Position numbers and translations under genes: made by a program
The notes under the pieces: generated by a model
Told to the model about the DNA's origin: nothing
What the model saw: only the letters and a program-made list of their open reading frames with translations
Database searches by the model: none
Shown: positions 54,065 through 62,339 of the stretch, in pieces
How positions within the stretch are numbered: the first letter of the stretch is position 1
Layout of the letters: every line of letters begins with the position of its first letter
Source of the DNA: Desulfitobacterium chlororespirans DSM 11544
GTDB taxonomy: Bacteria > Bacillota > Desulfitobacteriia > Desulfitobacteriales > Desulfitobacteriaceae
Assembly: GCF_900143285.1 (NCBI RefSeq)
Contig: NZ_FRDN01000015.1
Coordinates: 124,001 to 188,000, forward strand
Length of the DNA: 64,000 nucleotides
Reading direction: 5' to 3'

Positions 54065-56422
54065 GTGAAAGAAAAATTCCATCTTCTCTCTGAGGTGCCT
54101 TTTCTTGCGGATTTGTCACAACAGGATCGAATTGAGTGTGCTCGCGAATTTCACTGGGAGATCTACCCTAAAGGGGCCGTTCTCATTGAAGCAGGAAAAA
54201 TGCCCGTTGCAGTCTATATACTCGAAGAAGGAAAGCTGGACAGTGAAGATAAGGTATTGGGCATGGTTTCTTTGGTCACGGGTAAAGCGGCCACGGAAAC
54301 GATTCGTTCTCTGGAGCCGGTTCGCCTCCTGACCATTAAGGCTGAAGATTTCGCCCGAATCTTGTTGCGCTGGCCCCAGATCTACAGCACTATCATCGGC
54401 AATTTAACGGATAATCTTGCTGAAACCCATCAAATGCTCTCGGCAAGCCGTTACAAGGAAGTCTTACGATCGGCCATTCAACTTACCCGGTATAAAGATA
54501 AATTTTACGGGATCTGGGGCAGTGTGAAAACCACCCATGAGGTAGAACGCTTGTTTAAGAAGCTCCAGCAGACTGAGGGGCATTTGCTGATCAGGGGAGA
54601 GAGAGGCACGGGCCGGCAAATGGTGGCCTGGTATGCTCATCAGCAGCTTTTTGGGGAGACGGCTCCCTTTGTTGTCCTGAATGGTCAGCGTTTTGAACAG
54701 CAATGGGGTTATCTGCTCAAAGAGGAAAAGAAAGCTGCAGAAAGCTCTTACGCTGCTTTTACGTTTGAGGATATTGCCGCAGGGGGGACCCTTTTCATTC
54801 AGGAAATAGATCAAATTACCCCTGAGCTTCAAATAAGGCTGGCTCAGGTGCTTGGCACTGCTCATCATTCCTGTCTGGTCATCGGCAGTATTCAGGAAGA
54901 TACCAAGCATAAGGATCCCCAGCTTATGCCTGAATTGGCTGCTTGTTTTGAGCATAGTTACTCCATAGCGCCCTTACGGGAGCGTAAAAGAGATATCCCG
55001 ATCATCGCTCAAGGCATTGTGGAGAGTTTAGCTCAGAAGCATCAGCGCAATGTACCTGTATTAACCTCTGAAGCGACACAACTTCTCCTGTCTCATAATT
55101 ATCGCCAAGGCAATGTAACAGAGCTTATTCAGGTCATGGAGCGGGCCTTCTTTCTCGCCGATCAGGATGTCATCGGGTTAGAGCAAATCTTTTTTGGTCC
55201 CACTGCGGAAAAGATCGGGAGTAAAATCAATCTTTTACAATGGGGATTCTTTAAAAGTTTATTCAAAAGTAGGAAGCTTCTCCACAGTCTGCAATGGATT
55301 TCGGCAGTTTTGTTCCTTCTCCTGATTGTCGGACTGGTTTTCCTTCCTCAATTGCCTCTTACTATGAAAGTTTTTGTCTTAGTTTGGGGCCTTTGGTGGC
55401 CTTCTCTGGCTATTCTATCCCCTTTATTGGGGAGACTATGGTGCACTTTTTGCCCTTTTTCCAAAATTATGGAGTTTGTACAAGATCGCTATCACCCGAA
55501 ACGGCCGCTGCCCGCCCTCTTTGTCAAATATGATTATCTGATGGTGAGTGTTTTATTTGCTCTGATCTTTTGGGCGGAAATCTTTACGGGCATGCGTTCC
55601 CATATGCTTTTTACCGCTTTGCTGCTCCTGGTCATTCAAGGTCTGGCCATCATCGTCAGCGTTCTTTATCCCCGCCATGCCTGGTGCCGGCATTTTTGCC
55701 CGTTGGGAGGCTTTATCGGGACGGCCTCCATCGGTTCTCTTTTAGAAGTAAGAGCAGATGCAGCGGTATGCCTGAATAAATGCACCACCTTTGACTGTTA
55801 TGTGGGCAGGGATGGGGTCAAGGGCTGCCCGATGAGTCAGCATTTGCCCTATCTGGATAATAATTTGGATTGCAAATTATGCTTTAAATGCGTCAGCAAT
55901 TGCCAGCATGAGAATGTCCAGGTCAACTTAAGAGTGCCGGCACGGGAGGTTTGGCATTTGACCCGTGTCAATCAAGGGTATGCTGTTTTTATTGGTATGC
56001 TCATGGGAATCCTTTTTCCGATCATGGTTTTTGAACCTCTTCATGGCTCTATGCCCCCGAATCAATGGCAGCTTTGGTTTACCTTGACTTATTTGCTGGC
56101 GGCCCTGCTGGGCGGAGCACTTGGTTGGTGGCTGGGGAAGCCTTTTAAGACGAAAGCGGCTTCGAAGCGGATTAAATTGGTATTTGCCTTTATTCCCCTG
56201 ATCATTGGCGGGCATATTGTGTATCAAATAGGCTATATTCCAGGGATTAATGATCTGTTTTTGGGGATGGGATACTATGAAGAGACTGGGATGCAGACCC
56301 TGTTTATTACGGCCAAAAGCTTGGGCTATGGCCTTGCCGTGTTTACGGGAATTCTCTTAACTGCTATTACGGTAGGATTAACCCTTCATCAATACAGCAA
56401 AGCGAAAAATATTAATCATTGA
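54065..56422 (+). CDS. Fusion: CRP-like sensor, degenerate AAA+ (NtrC-type) and membrane polyferredoxin
   Basis: A 785-aa protein with three parts. Residues ~8-125: a cyclic-nucleotide-binding-like fold (YPKGAVLIEAGKMPVAVYILEEG) lacking the usual phosphate-binding Arg-Ala motif. Residues ~160-385: an NtrC-type AAA+ domain with Walker A GERGTGRQM (Arg for Lys), GGTLFIQEID (Gln for the Walker B Asp), no GAFTGA loop, but Arg-finger-like LRERKRDIPIIA. Residues ~405-780: six or so membrane segments and NosR/NapH-type iron-sulfur motifs: CTFCP, CRHFCPLGG, CLNKC, GCP and CKLCFKCVSNC. There is no C-terminal DNA-binding helix-turn-helix. It may sense a signal in the cytoplasm and control electron flow through the ferredoxin part. 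GTG 54065 has GGGGGG upstream; an in-frame GTG at 54056 is alternative. Confidence 0.85.
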   Translation: MKEKFHLLSEVPFLADLSQQDRIECAREFHWEIYPKGAVLIEAGKMPVAVYILEEGKLDSEDKVLGMVSLVTGKAATETIRSLEPVRLLTIKAEDFARILLRWPQIYSTIIGNLTDNLAETHQMLSASRYKEVLRSAIQLTRYKDKFYGIWGSVKTTHEVERLFKKLQQTEGHLLIRGERGTGRQMVAWYAHQQLFGETAPFVVLNGQRFEQQWGYLLKEEKKAAESSYAAFTFEDIAAGGTLFIQEIDQITPELQIRLAQVLGTAHHSCLVIGSIQEDTKHKDPQLMPELAACFEHSYSIAPLRERKRDIPIIAQGIVESLAQKHQRNVPVLTSEATQLLLSHNYRQGNVTELIQVMERAFFLADQDVIGLEQIFFGPTAEKIGSKINLLQWGFFKSLFKSRKLLHSLQWISAVLFLLLIVGLVFLPQLPLTMKVFVLVWGLWWPSLAILSPLLGRLWCTFCPFSKIMEFVQDRYHPKRPLPALFVKYDYLMVSVLFALIFWAEIFTGMRSHMLFTALLLLVIQGLAIIVSVLYPRHAWCRHFCPLGGFIGTASIGSLLEVRADAAVCLNKCTTFDCYVGRDGVKGCPMSQHLPYLDNNLDCKLCFKCVSNCQHENVQVNLRVPAREVWHLTRVNQGYAVFIGMLMGILFPIMVFEPLHGSMPPNQWQLWFTLTYLLAALLGGALGWWLGKPFKTKAASKRIKLVFAFIPLIIGGHIVYQIGYIPGINDLFLGMGYYEETGMQTLFITAKSLGYGLAVFTGILLTAITVGLTLHQYSKAKNINH

Positions 56423-57804
56423 ACTTGCTCTTTCTTGCCCCGGGCCAGGGAAGCGAAGATGCCCAGGAAACAGAGTATGGTAAAGATAATAAAGCTTAGT
56501 TTAAAGCTGATCATGAAAACCCGGGGATATTCCGGGGAATAAAGGCTGGTATTGCCGATAAAGTGCGATGTCATTAAGGATACGGTAGCCATGCTTAGGG
56601 TCTGCCCTAAGAGCCTCATGGTTCCTAGGGTAGATGAAGCGATGGAGTAATAGCGTTTGTCCACCGAACTCATGACGGCATTGGTGTTGGGGGAGGCAAA
56701 CAGTCCATAACCGATACCGATGAACACCAAATCTGCGACAATCAAGGCAATGGGTGTGGAAGACGTAAAGAAGATGATCGGGAGGAGTCCCGCAGTAACG
56801 ATGCCCATGCCCACAGAGGACAGAATGCGGGGCTGGATCTTGTCGGATAACCGCCCGGCAAATGGGGAGAGAAGGGCCATGAGGACGGGTTGGGAGAGGA
56901 GTATAAGTCCCGCCAGGGAGCTGTCCAGCCCTAAGATAAGCTGGAGGTACAGGGATAAGAGGTAGCCTAAGGCGAAAGTAGCAAGGTAATTGATCGCTGT
57001 GGCCAGATTGGAAAAGATGAACGGTGTATTTTTAGCGAAGATCCTAAGGGCAAAGATGGGGGAGTCGCTCTTGAGTTCAACCCGGATAAAGATCCCTAAA
57101 AGGACCAAGCCGGCAATCAGCAGGAGAGTATAAAAGGGAGCTAGAGCTAAATTGGATAAGGCAAACAGCAAGAGAGTAAGGCCGGAAATCCACAGAGCAG
57201 CTCCTTTATAGTCGTAAACCTCTCCTGCGGCGGCTTTCCACTCCCCTGTCAGCTTGGTAAGGATGAGCACCAGGATCAGAGCGTCTACGGCGAAGCCAAA
57301 GGCAAAAATTGCTCGCCAGCTGATGAGCTTGACAAACAATCCCCCTAAGACGGGGCCAAGGGAAAGCCCGATATAGACGGCGGCAGAAGCAATGCCCAGG
57401 GCTTTACCCCGTTGTTGGGGAGGAACCACCGTCGTCAGAATCGCCATGGATGTACCGGCGATCATGGCATTGGCCACTCCTTGGCAAAGCCGGAAGAAGA
57501 TTAAAACATTAAAAGAGGGAGTCAGGCTGCAGCCTAAGGAGCTTAAGCAAAATAGACCGATGCCAATCAGAAAGAGCTTCCTTCTGCCGATAATATCTGC
57601 TAAGCGTCCGCAAGGGATGGACAAGGCGGCACTGGTTAACAGATAAATGGTTACCACCCAATTGAGATGCAATTGGGTTACGGTAAAGTCAAGAGAAAGT
57701 GCGGGAATAGCAATATTCACGGAATTGGACATAAAGGCCCCGATAAAGGATGTTAAGAGACAGATGATCATGGTCGAGCGGACGAATTGATTGTCGTAAG
57801 TCAT
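56416..57804 (-). CDS. MFS drug-efflux transporter (DHA2/EmrB-QacA type)
   Basis: A 462-aa protein with about 13-14 membrane segments. N-terminal LTSFIGAFMSNSVNIAIPAL and WVVTIYLLTSAALSIPCGRLADIIGRRKLFLIG give the MFS motif A (GRLADIIGRRK); RLCQGVANAMIAG is motif B, and LGPVLGGLF the antiporter motif C. It probably exports toxic compounds by proton antiport. Its end overlaps the end of the polyferredoxin fusion by seven bases, tail to tail. It is divergent from the thioesterase gene. Confidence 0.9.
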   Translation of the reverse strand: MTYDNQFVRSTMIICLLTSFIGAFMSNSVNIAIPALSLDFTVTQLHLNWVVTIYLLTSAALSIPCGRLADIIGRRKLFLIGIGLFCLSSLGCSLTPSFNVLIFFRLCQGVANAMIAGTSMAILTTVVPPQQRGKALGIASAAVYIGLSLGPVLGGLFVKLISWRAIFAFGFAVDALILVLILTKLTGEWKAAAGEVYDYKGAALWISGLTLLLFALSNLALAPFYTLLLIAGLVLLGIFIRVELKSDSPIFALRIFAKNTPFIFSNLATAINYLATFALGYLLSLYLQLILGLDSSLAGLILLSQPVLMALLSPFAGRLSDKIQPRILSSVGMGIVTAGLLPIIFFTSSTPIALIVADLVFIGIGYGLFASPNTNAVMSSVDKRYYSIASSTLGTMRLLGQTLSMATVSLMTSHFIGNTSLYSPEYPRVFMISFKLSFIIFTILCFLGIFASLARGKKEQVQ

Positions 57805-57864
57805 ACTGATACTCCTTCATAGCCGGACTGAAAAGTAGTATTTTTTGGTTTTTCTTTGCTTGGG

Positions 57865-57896
57865 AATCGATAATCGATTAAACTATGACTATAGTC
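57865..57896. promoter_or_regulatory. Palindromic operator between MFS and thioesterase genes
   Basis: AATCGATAATCGATT (57865-57879) is a perfect inverted repeat about one central base, and GACTATAGTC (57887-57896) a second palindrome eight bases on. Both lie in the 115-base divergent region, a likely shared operator. No regulator gene is adjacent. Confidence 0.5.
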
Positions 57897-57919
57897 AAAA
57901 ATAAGTAAGGATGGTCATC

Positions 57920-58663
57920 ATGTCGGGATATAGTAAAGAATATGAGATCTTTTATTTCCAGGTGGATCAGTTTGGGGAAGCTTCGGTAATAACTATATTG
58001 GACTTTCTTGAAGATTGTGCTATAGCTCATTCCGAGGCCGTAGGACTAGGGATCGAATCCCTCCTGGAGCAAAGAACCTGCTGGGTGCTTAATCGTTGGC
58101 GGTTGGAGATGGAGCGCTATCCCCGTTTAGGGGAAAAGGTCACCATAGAGACTCTTAATATAGGGTTTGAACGGTTTTATGGCGAAAGGGTGTTTACAAT
58201 CAGAGATTCCCAAGGGAATATCATAGGCAAAGCCGGTTCCCTGTGGATTTACTTAAATATTGATAAAAGGCGCCCCACCCGGATCCCACTCCAATTTGCT
58301 GATCAATATGGGGTGCCGGAGAGCTATGAAGGGAAAGAGCCTTTTGAGGATTTGCCGGAAATCACGGATATCCACACGGAGATAAGGTTTCATGTCCGAA
58401 GAAGCGATATTGATACCAATGGCCATGTCAACAATACACGGTATGTCGAGTGGATGCTGGAAGGGATATCTGAAGAGTCTCTAAAAGATTACAGGCTGCG
58501 CCGGCTGGAAGTGATCTATAAGAAAGAAACCCCATATGGTACGGACATACTGTCCCAAGGCCAAGGAGCCAAGGATGCCGGACTCGAATATCTGCATCGC
58601 GTTCTTGATCAGTCAGGAGAGAGGGAGCTGGCCTGCGGCAGAACGGTCTGGACAAAGCGTTAA
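57920..58663 (+). CDS. Acyl-ACP thioesterase (FatA/FatB type)
   Basis: Hydrolyses acyl-acyl-carrier protein to free fatty acid. Two hotdog domains are visible: residues ~5-130 (KEYEIFYFQVDQFGEASVITILDFLEDCA) and ~150-245, where SDIDTNGHVNNTRYVEWML holds the catalytic Asp, Asn and His. 247 aa matches bacterial members. ATG 57920 has AAGGA nine bases upstream; ATG 57911 is too close to it. Bacterial acyl-ACP thioesterases are common in anaerobic Clostridia, where they release medium-chain acids or adjust membrane lipids. Confidence 0.9.
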   Translation: MSGYSKEYEIFYFQVDQFGEASVITILDFLEDCAIAHSEAVGLGIESLLEQRTCWVLNRWRLEMERYPRLGEKVTIETLNIGFERFYGERVFTIRDSQGNIIGKAGSLWIYLNIDKRRPTRIPLQFADQYGVPESYEGKEPFEDLPEITDIHTEIRFHVRRSDIDTNGHVNNTRYVEWMLEGISEESLKDYRLRRLEVIYKKETPYGTDILSQGQGAKDAGLEYLHRVLDQSGERELACGRTVWTKR

Positions 58664-58783
58664 TTCGGAAGTTTTATAATTCAAAAGATTGATTCAGCTA
58701 CTACTCAGAATAGTCCTTTGCTTCAAGGGTTTCAATAGCTATTTTATGAACTTTTTTATTTTTTGAACATCGAGGAGAATGAC

Positions 58784-59434
58784 ATGAGACTTAGACGAAA
58801 AGCCTGGGCAAGACCTGAGCTGGAGAGTGATCCTAAAGTTATCTATAATCCCATGCATTATAAGGAAAATTGGCAGGAGGCTTTTGGCAATAACTGCCCT
58901 ATTCATCTTGAACTGGGCTGCGGACGAGGGCAGTTCATCAATCAATGTGCAGAGCTGAACCCTCATATCAATTATATAGCTATCGATCTTTATGATGAGG
59001 TGCTGGTCAAAGCTCTGCGAAAAATTAATGAGAAGGCTCTCCATAATGTCAGAGTTATTCCGATGAATATTGCCAAGCTGGAGAGTATCTTCAAGCATGA
59101 CCAGATAGAAAAGATCTATATTAATTTTTGCAATCCATGGCCCAGCCGCAGGCATCATCACAAAAGACTGACACATCCTCAATTTCTATCGGGCTATAAA
59201 AAGCTTATGAAAGACCATTCAGAAATATGGTTTAAAACAGATGATGACGAACTGTTTAAAGATAGCTTAAAGTACTTTGCCGAGGCAGGCTTTATTGAAA
59301 AGTACAGAACCTTTGATTTGCATCAAAGTGAATTCACCGAAAATATTAAGACAGAATATGAAGAAAAGTTCAGCAACCAGGGAGTTAAGATTAAATTTGG
59401 GATATTTGAGGTCAATAAGGGTTCGCAGGATTGA
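58784..59434 (+). CDS. trmB: tRNA (guanine46-N7)-methyltransferase
   Basis: Methylates G46 in the tRNA variable loop using S-adenosylmethionine. The SAM-binding LELGCGRGQFI begins the Rossmann fold; YINFCNPWPSRRHHHKRLTHPQFL is the TrmB-specific PWPKxRHxKRR region. 216 aa is typical. ATG 58784 follows GAGGAGA; an in-frame TTG at 58763 lacks a site. Two tRNA genes lie 93 bases downstream. 58664-58783 shows no gene. Confidence 0.94.
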   Translation: MRLRRKAWARPELESDPKVIYNPMHYKENWQEAFGNNCPIHLELGCGRGQFINQCAELNPHINYIAIDLYDEVLVKALRKINEKALHNVRVIPMNIAKLESIFKHDQIEKIYINFCNPWPSRRHHHKRLTHPQFLSGYKKLMKDHSEIWFKTDDDELFKDSLKYFAEAGFIEKYRTFDLHQSEFTENIKTEYEEKFSNQGVKIKFGIFEVNKGSQD

Positions 59435-59462
59435 TAAATCAGGTCGAGCTTCCAAGTTCCCA

Positions 59463-59520
59463 TTGACTTGGAAGAAAATTATGGTTATAATCAATAACTG
59501 TCGGCACGGTAACACCGTGC
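59463..59520 (+). promoter_or_regulatory. tRNA operon promoter and leader hairpin
   Basis: TTGACT (59463-59468), 17 bases, TATAAT (59486-59491), a strong promoter. A small hairpin GCACGGT-AAC-ACCGTGC (59504-59520) lies between it and the first tRNA and may mark the 5' processing region. Confidence 0.75.
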
Positions 59521-59527
59521 AGGATTT

Positions 59528-59604
<77 letters not shown>

Positions 59605-59614
59605 TATTTATTCT

Positions 59615-59688
59615 GCGGGTGTAGCTCAATGGTAGAGCACTAGCCTTCCAAGCTAGCTACGTGGGTTCGATTCCCATCACCCGCTCCA
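59615..59688 (+). tRNA. tRNA-Gly (anticodon TCC)
   Basis: GCGGGTG pairs with CACCCGC. The D-arm GCTCAATGGTAGAGC, the anticodon loop CTTCCAA (anticodon TCC) and the T-arm GGTTCGATTCC are intact, and CCA is encoded. 74 bases. It starts ten bases after tRNA-Arg, so the two are co-transcribed. Confidence 0.97.
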
Positions 59689-59702
59689 GATCTAATCATA
59701 GC

Positions 59703-59746
59703 AACGGTTTGAACGATTTAGATTTTTCGTTCAAACCGTTTTTTCA
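59703..59746 (+). terminator. Terminator of the tRNA operon
   Basis: AACGGTTTGAACG (59703-59715) and CGTTCAAACCGTT (59728-59740) form a perfect 13-bp stem, followed by a run of T. Confidence 0.92.
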
Positions 59747-59813
59747 AAGCAAAGCAGGAGCCATGCTGCTAAGATGACTTTTGACAAACATTTATAAAAA
59801 GGAGGTAGACATA

Positions 59814-60203
59814 ATGATTATAAGGCGAAACCCAAAGAATGTTCATGAACCCGTGGGACCTTACGTCCATCAAATTGAAATTCCGGAAAAAACCAAATTA
59901 TTAAATTTATCAGGACAAATAGGAATGGATTTACAAAAGGATATTCCTGCAACAGTTGAAGAGCAGTTTAAGTTGGCCTTAAAAAATATTGACCTCAACC
60001 TACAAGAGGCAGGAGTATCAAGAAAAAACATCACAAAACTTGTACTATATTTTGTAGATGAATTGGATAGCAAGGCCAGAGGCGATATTTTATTGGATTT
60101 TTTCGGTGAATCTCTACCATGCTGCACCTTGATTTATGTAAAAGCACTGGCTACTCCCAAAATAAAAGTAGAAATAGACGCTTGGGCTGCGCAGCCAGTC
60201 TGA
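59814..60203 (+). CDS. RidA/YjgF/YER057c/UK114-family protein
   Basis: A 129-aa homologue of the Rid family, which hydrolyses reactive enamine/imine intermediates from pyridoxal-phosphate enzymes. Visible: NLSGQIGMDLQ, EEQFKLALKNIDLNLQEAGVSRKNITKLVLYFVD, and ALATPKIKVEIDAWA. The usual catalytic Arg (about residue 105 in RidA, in the RxxV stretch) is not evident: KALATPKIKVE lacks it, so it may belong to a different Rid subgroup. ATG 59814 follows AAAGGAGG; 11 codons upstream in frame lack a site. No neighbouring PLP enzyme. Confidence 0.85.
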   Translation: MIIRRNPKNVHEPVGPYVHQIEIPEKTKLLNLSGQIGMDLQKDIPATVEEQFKLALKNIDLNLQEAGVSRKNITKLVLYFVDELDSKARGDILLDFFGESLPCCTLIYVKALATPKIKVEIDAWAAQPV

Positions 60204-60273
60204 ATTCATAGAAGGACCTCACTGGCATCTCCCCAATGGCTGCACCAGATGTTAACCGCTGATAATAAATAAA

Positions 60274-60324
60274 ACTCCCTTTGAGCAAAAGGCAAAAATC
60301 TGTCGCTCAAAGGGAGTTTTTTTA
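60274..60324. terminator. Bidirectional terminator between RidA and AraC genes
   Basis: ACTCCCTTTGAGC (60274-60286) and GCTCAAAGGGAGT (60305-60317) are exact complements around an 18-base loop, with T7 after on the plus strand and an A-run before on the other. Confidence 0.9.
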
Positions 60325-61233
60325 TCAGCTGCTTCGGATCAAGGCGCCGGGACTTATCCCGAACTTGCCTTTAAAGGCTTTGGAAAAATGACTGATGTTT
60401 GTATAGCCTACGGCAAAGGCCGACTGACTTACATTGCAGCTTTGACGGGAAAGGAGGGTAAAGGCTTTTTCCAGCCGCTGTTCCCGGACAAACTCGTAAA
60501 CGGTGTGGCCAAAATAAACCTTAAATGAGCGCTTTAGCTTGCAATCGTTCATTTGAATCAGACGGGATAATTCCAGTAGAGAAGGGGGCGATTCAATGCG
60601 GTGCAGCAAAATCTCACGGGCCAGGTTCAAGCGTTCAATGTCGGTTTTCGATAGTTCTTTAAAGCCCTCATCTGTTCTTTCCAGTTCCAGCAATCGCTCA
60701 AAATGCAGGGAGAGCAGTTCAAGGATATGGCTTTCCAGCATAAGGGTGTTCAGTCTGTCGGCGCTCTTTTCCAGACAGCTGTCCAGCCTGCTCAAAATAC
60801 CCTCTTCTCTCAGGTCGGTCTTCAAACTGCAAAAGTGGTAAGCTCCTTTTTGAAAGGTCTGGAAACCTCTGGCGGATGTGTCGCCCACTGCACGGCAAAA
60901 AGAGTTAAAAGCTTCGGGCTGGACCCAGATCGAGTAGAGAAGAATTTCCTCGCCGCTCTGGTACTCCGAGTGGGCTGAGGCATGGTCTATAAATCCTAGG
61001 GAGGAGTACCCTAGTTTGAGCTCCACAAGCTGGTGATTGACTTCGCCATGGATGACGCCTTTCCGGCTGTAAGAGAGTTCAAATATGGGCGCGGTTGCTT
61101 CCGACCATCTTTGCTGGGTGTGTGCAAATTTGCCGGATGAAACCATGATATGCACATGGGGGCGTATTTCAATGCTTTTCACAGGGAAAATAGGTGATAA
61201 GTCAAACTTCAGCGGTAAGAGCGACATCTGCAT
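60325..61233 (-). CDS. AraC-family regulator of iron-siderophore uptake
   Basis: A 302-aa regulator. The N-terminal ~190 residues (ELSYSRKGVIHGEVNHQLVELKLGYSSLGF) look like an AraC effector-binding cupin-like part, and the last ~100 residues are two helix-turn-helices: LLELSRLIQMNDCKLKRSFKVYFGHTVYEFVREQRLEKAFTLL, and SAFAVGYTNISHFSKAFKGKFGISP. The type resembles PchR/YbtA/Btr activators that sense an iron-siderophore. It is divergent from the siderophore-uptake genes, its likely target. ATG 61233 has GAAAGG upstream; the in-frame ATG at 61254 has none. Confidence 0.88.
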   Translation of the reverse strand: MQMSLLPLKFDLSPIFPVKSIEIRPHVHIMVSSGKFAHTQQRWSEATAPIFELSYSRKGVIHGEVNHQLVELKLGYSSLGFIDHASAHSEYQSGEEILLYSIWVQPEAFNSFCRAVGDTSARGFQTFQKGAYHFCSLKTDLREEGILSRLDSCLEKSADRLNTLMLESHILELLSLHFERLLELERTDEGFKELSKTDIERLNLAREILLHRIESPPSLLELSRLIQMNDCKLKRSFKVYFGHTVYEFVREQRLEKAFTLLSRQSCNVSQSAFAVGYTNISHFSKAFKGKFGISPGALIRSS

Positions 61234-61304
61234 TCCAGCCTTTCTATATTCCATCCAGGGGCAAGAATACTCCGTCCAGGAGCAGAGAAGTTCTTGCGAA
61301 TGAT

Positions 61305-61345
61305 CTATATTAATTATAGTTAGCCTCGTCTAACTGGTCGAGGCG
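61305..61345. promoter_or_regulatory. Regulatory region between AraC and siderophore genes
   Basis: CTATATTAATTATAG (61305-61319) is an AT-rich near-palindrome that could bind Fur-like or AraC protein. GCCTCG (61323-61328) and CGAGGC (61339-61344) form a hairpin just upstream of the siderophore-binding gene, with GTTAG and CTAAC repeats around it. A -35/-10 pair is not clear. Confidence 0.5.
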
Positions 61346-61373
61346 CAGTGTAATGAAAATGAGGAGGATGGAA

Positions 61374-62339
61374 ATGAAGAAAAGGTTGATCATGCTTATG
61401 GTTTTAGCGTTGGCTGTATTTTTGTCCGGATGCTCATCCCAGTCAGGCGGTTTGGAAAATGTAGCGGAGGAGACAAGGACGGTTAAGGATATGAAGGGGG
61501 AAGTGGTGATTCCGACCAACCCGCTGCGCATTGTGGATGTTTCCGGTTCTGCCGATGAATTGACTATTATGGGCATTCCCTTTATTGCCTCAGCGAATAC
61601 CAGTATGTTTGACGGTGTGACGGTTCCGGAGTATCTGCAAAGCTATTTCGCCGCCAACAAGGTGGAAGTGGTGGGCAATTACTCCGGAACCATGGATTTG
61701 AATCTGGAGAAAATCGCCGAGCTGAAGCCGGATCTGATCATTATGAACATAAGGCATGAAAAAGTCTATGAGCAGTTAAAGGCTATTGCTCCCACTCTGA
61801 TGTTAAGCGACGATATCAATTTCGTGAATTGGCGGGGCCGGTTTCAGCAGCTTGGACAATGGTTCGGCAAGGAAGCTGTGGTAACCCAATGGCTCAAGGA
61901 TTTTGACGCTAGGGCTGCCGAGCTTGCCCAGAAGGTAAAGGAAGTGGCCGGCGGGGAGACGTTTGCGGTTATTGAAGCCAATTCGGTTCATTTTGGTTCC
62001 TATTATGCCTACAGGACAGCAGGCCCCGGAGAGCTTCTTTTTGACGAAATGAAGCTGACTCCTTCCGCCGGAGTCCCGGAAAAGGTCTGGGGAGAAGTGG
62101 TGGATGCCGAGTATTTTTCCCGGATCGATGCGGATCATCTCTTCTTTTTCAGTGACGACGGCCGGCCCGGGGAAACGGAGAACAGCCCAGCTTGGCAGAA
62201 TTTGAAAGCCGTACAGAAGGGAAATGTCTACTATGGAGTGAATGGGCAGCAATACGATATGGCTTACACTCCCAAAGGAAAGCTCCTCTATATGGAGAAA
62301 CTGGCCGGGGCCATCATCAATCATACCGATGTTAAATAG
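61374..62339 (+). CDS. Iron-siderophore ABC transporter binding lipoprotein
   Basis: A 321-aa substrate-binding protein of the FecB/FhuD class. The signal ends in the lipobox LSGC. The mature body starts with RTVKDMKGEVVIPTNPLRIVDV and continues with EKIAELKPDLIIMN, the usual two-lobed PBP fold joined by a long helix, and ends with an Asn/Tyr-rich substrate region (NVYYGVNGQQYDMAY). ATG 61374 follows GAGGAGG. It is the first gene of the operon divergent from the AraC regulator. The ligand is inferred to be a ferric siderophore because of the AraC partner and the FecCD permeases. Confidence 0.9.
   Translation: MKKRLIMLMVLALAVFLSGCSSQSGGLENVAEETRTVKDMKGEVVIPTNPLRIVDVSGSADELTIMGIPFIASANTSMFDGVTVPEYLQSYFAANKVEVVGNYSGTMDLNLEKIAELKPDLIIMNIRHEKVYEQLKAIAPTLMLSDDINFVNWRGRFQQLGQWFGKEAVVTQWLKDFDARAAELAQKVKEVAGGETFAVIEANSVHFGSYYAYRTAGPGELLFDEMKLTPSAGVPEKVWGEVVDAEYFSRIDADHLFFFSDDGRPGETENSPAWQNLKAVQKGNVYYGVNGQQYDMAYTPKGKLLYMEKLAGAIINHTDVK

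Noticed and set aside
54065-55210. Sigma-54-dependent activator
   Set aside because: The GAFTGA loop and DNA-binding domain are missing and Walker motifs are changed.
59781-59786. TTGACA as a -35 for the RidA gene
   Set aside because: No -10 at the right distance; the ribosome site occupies that position.
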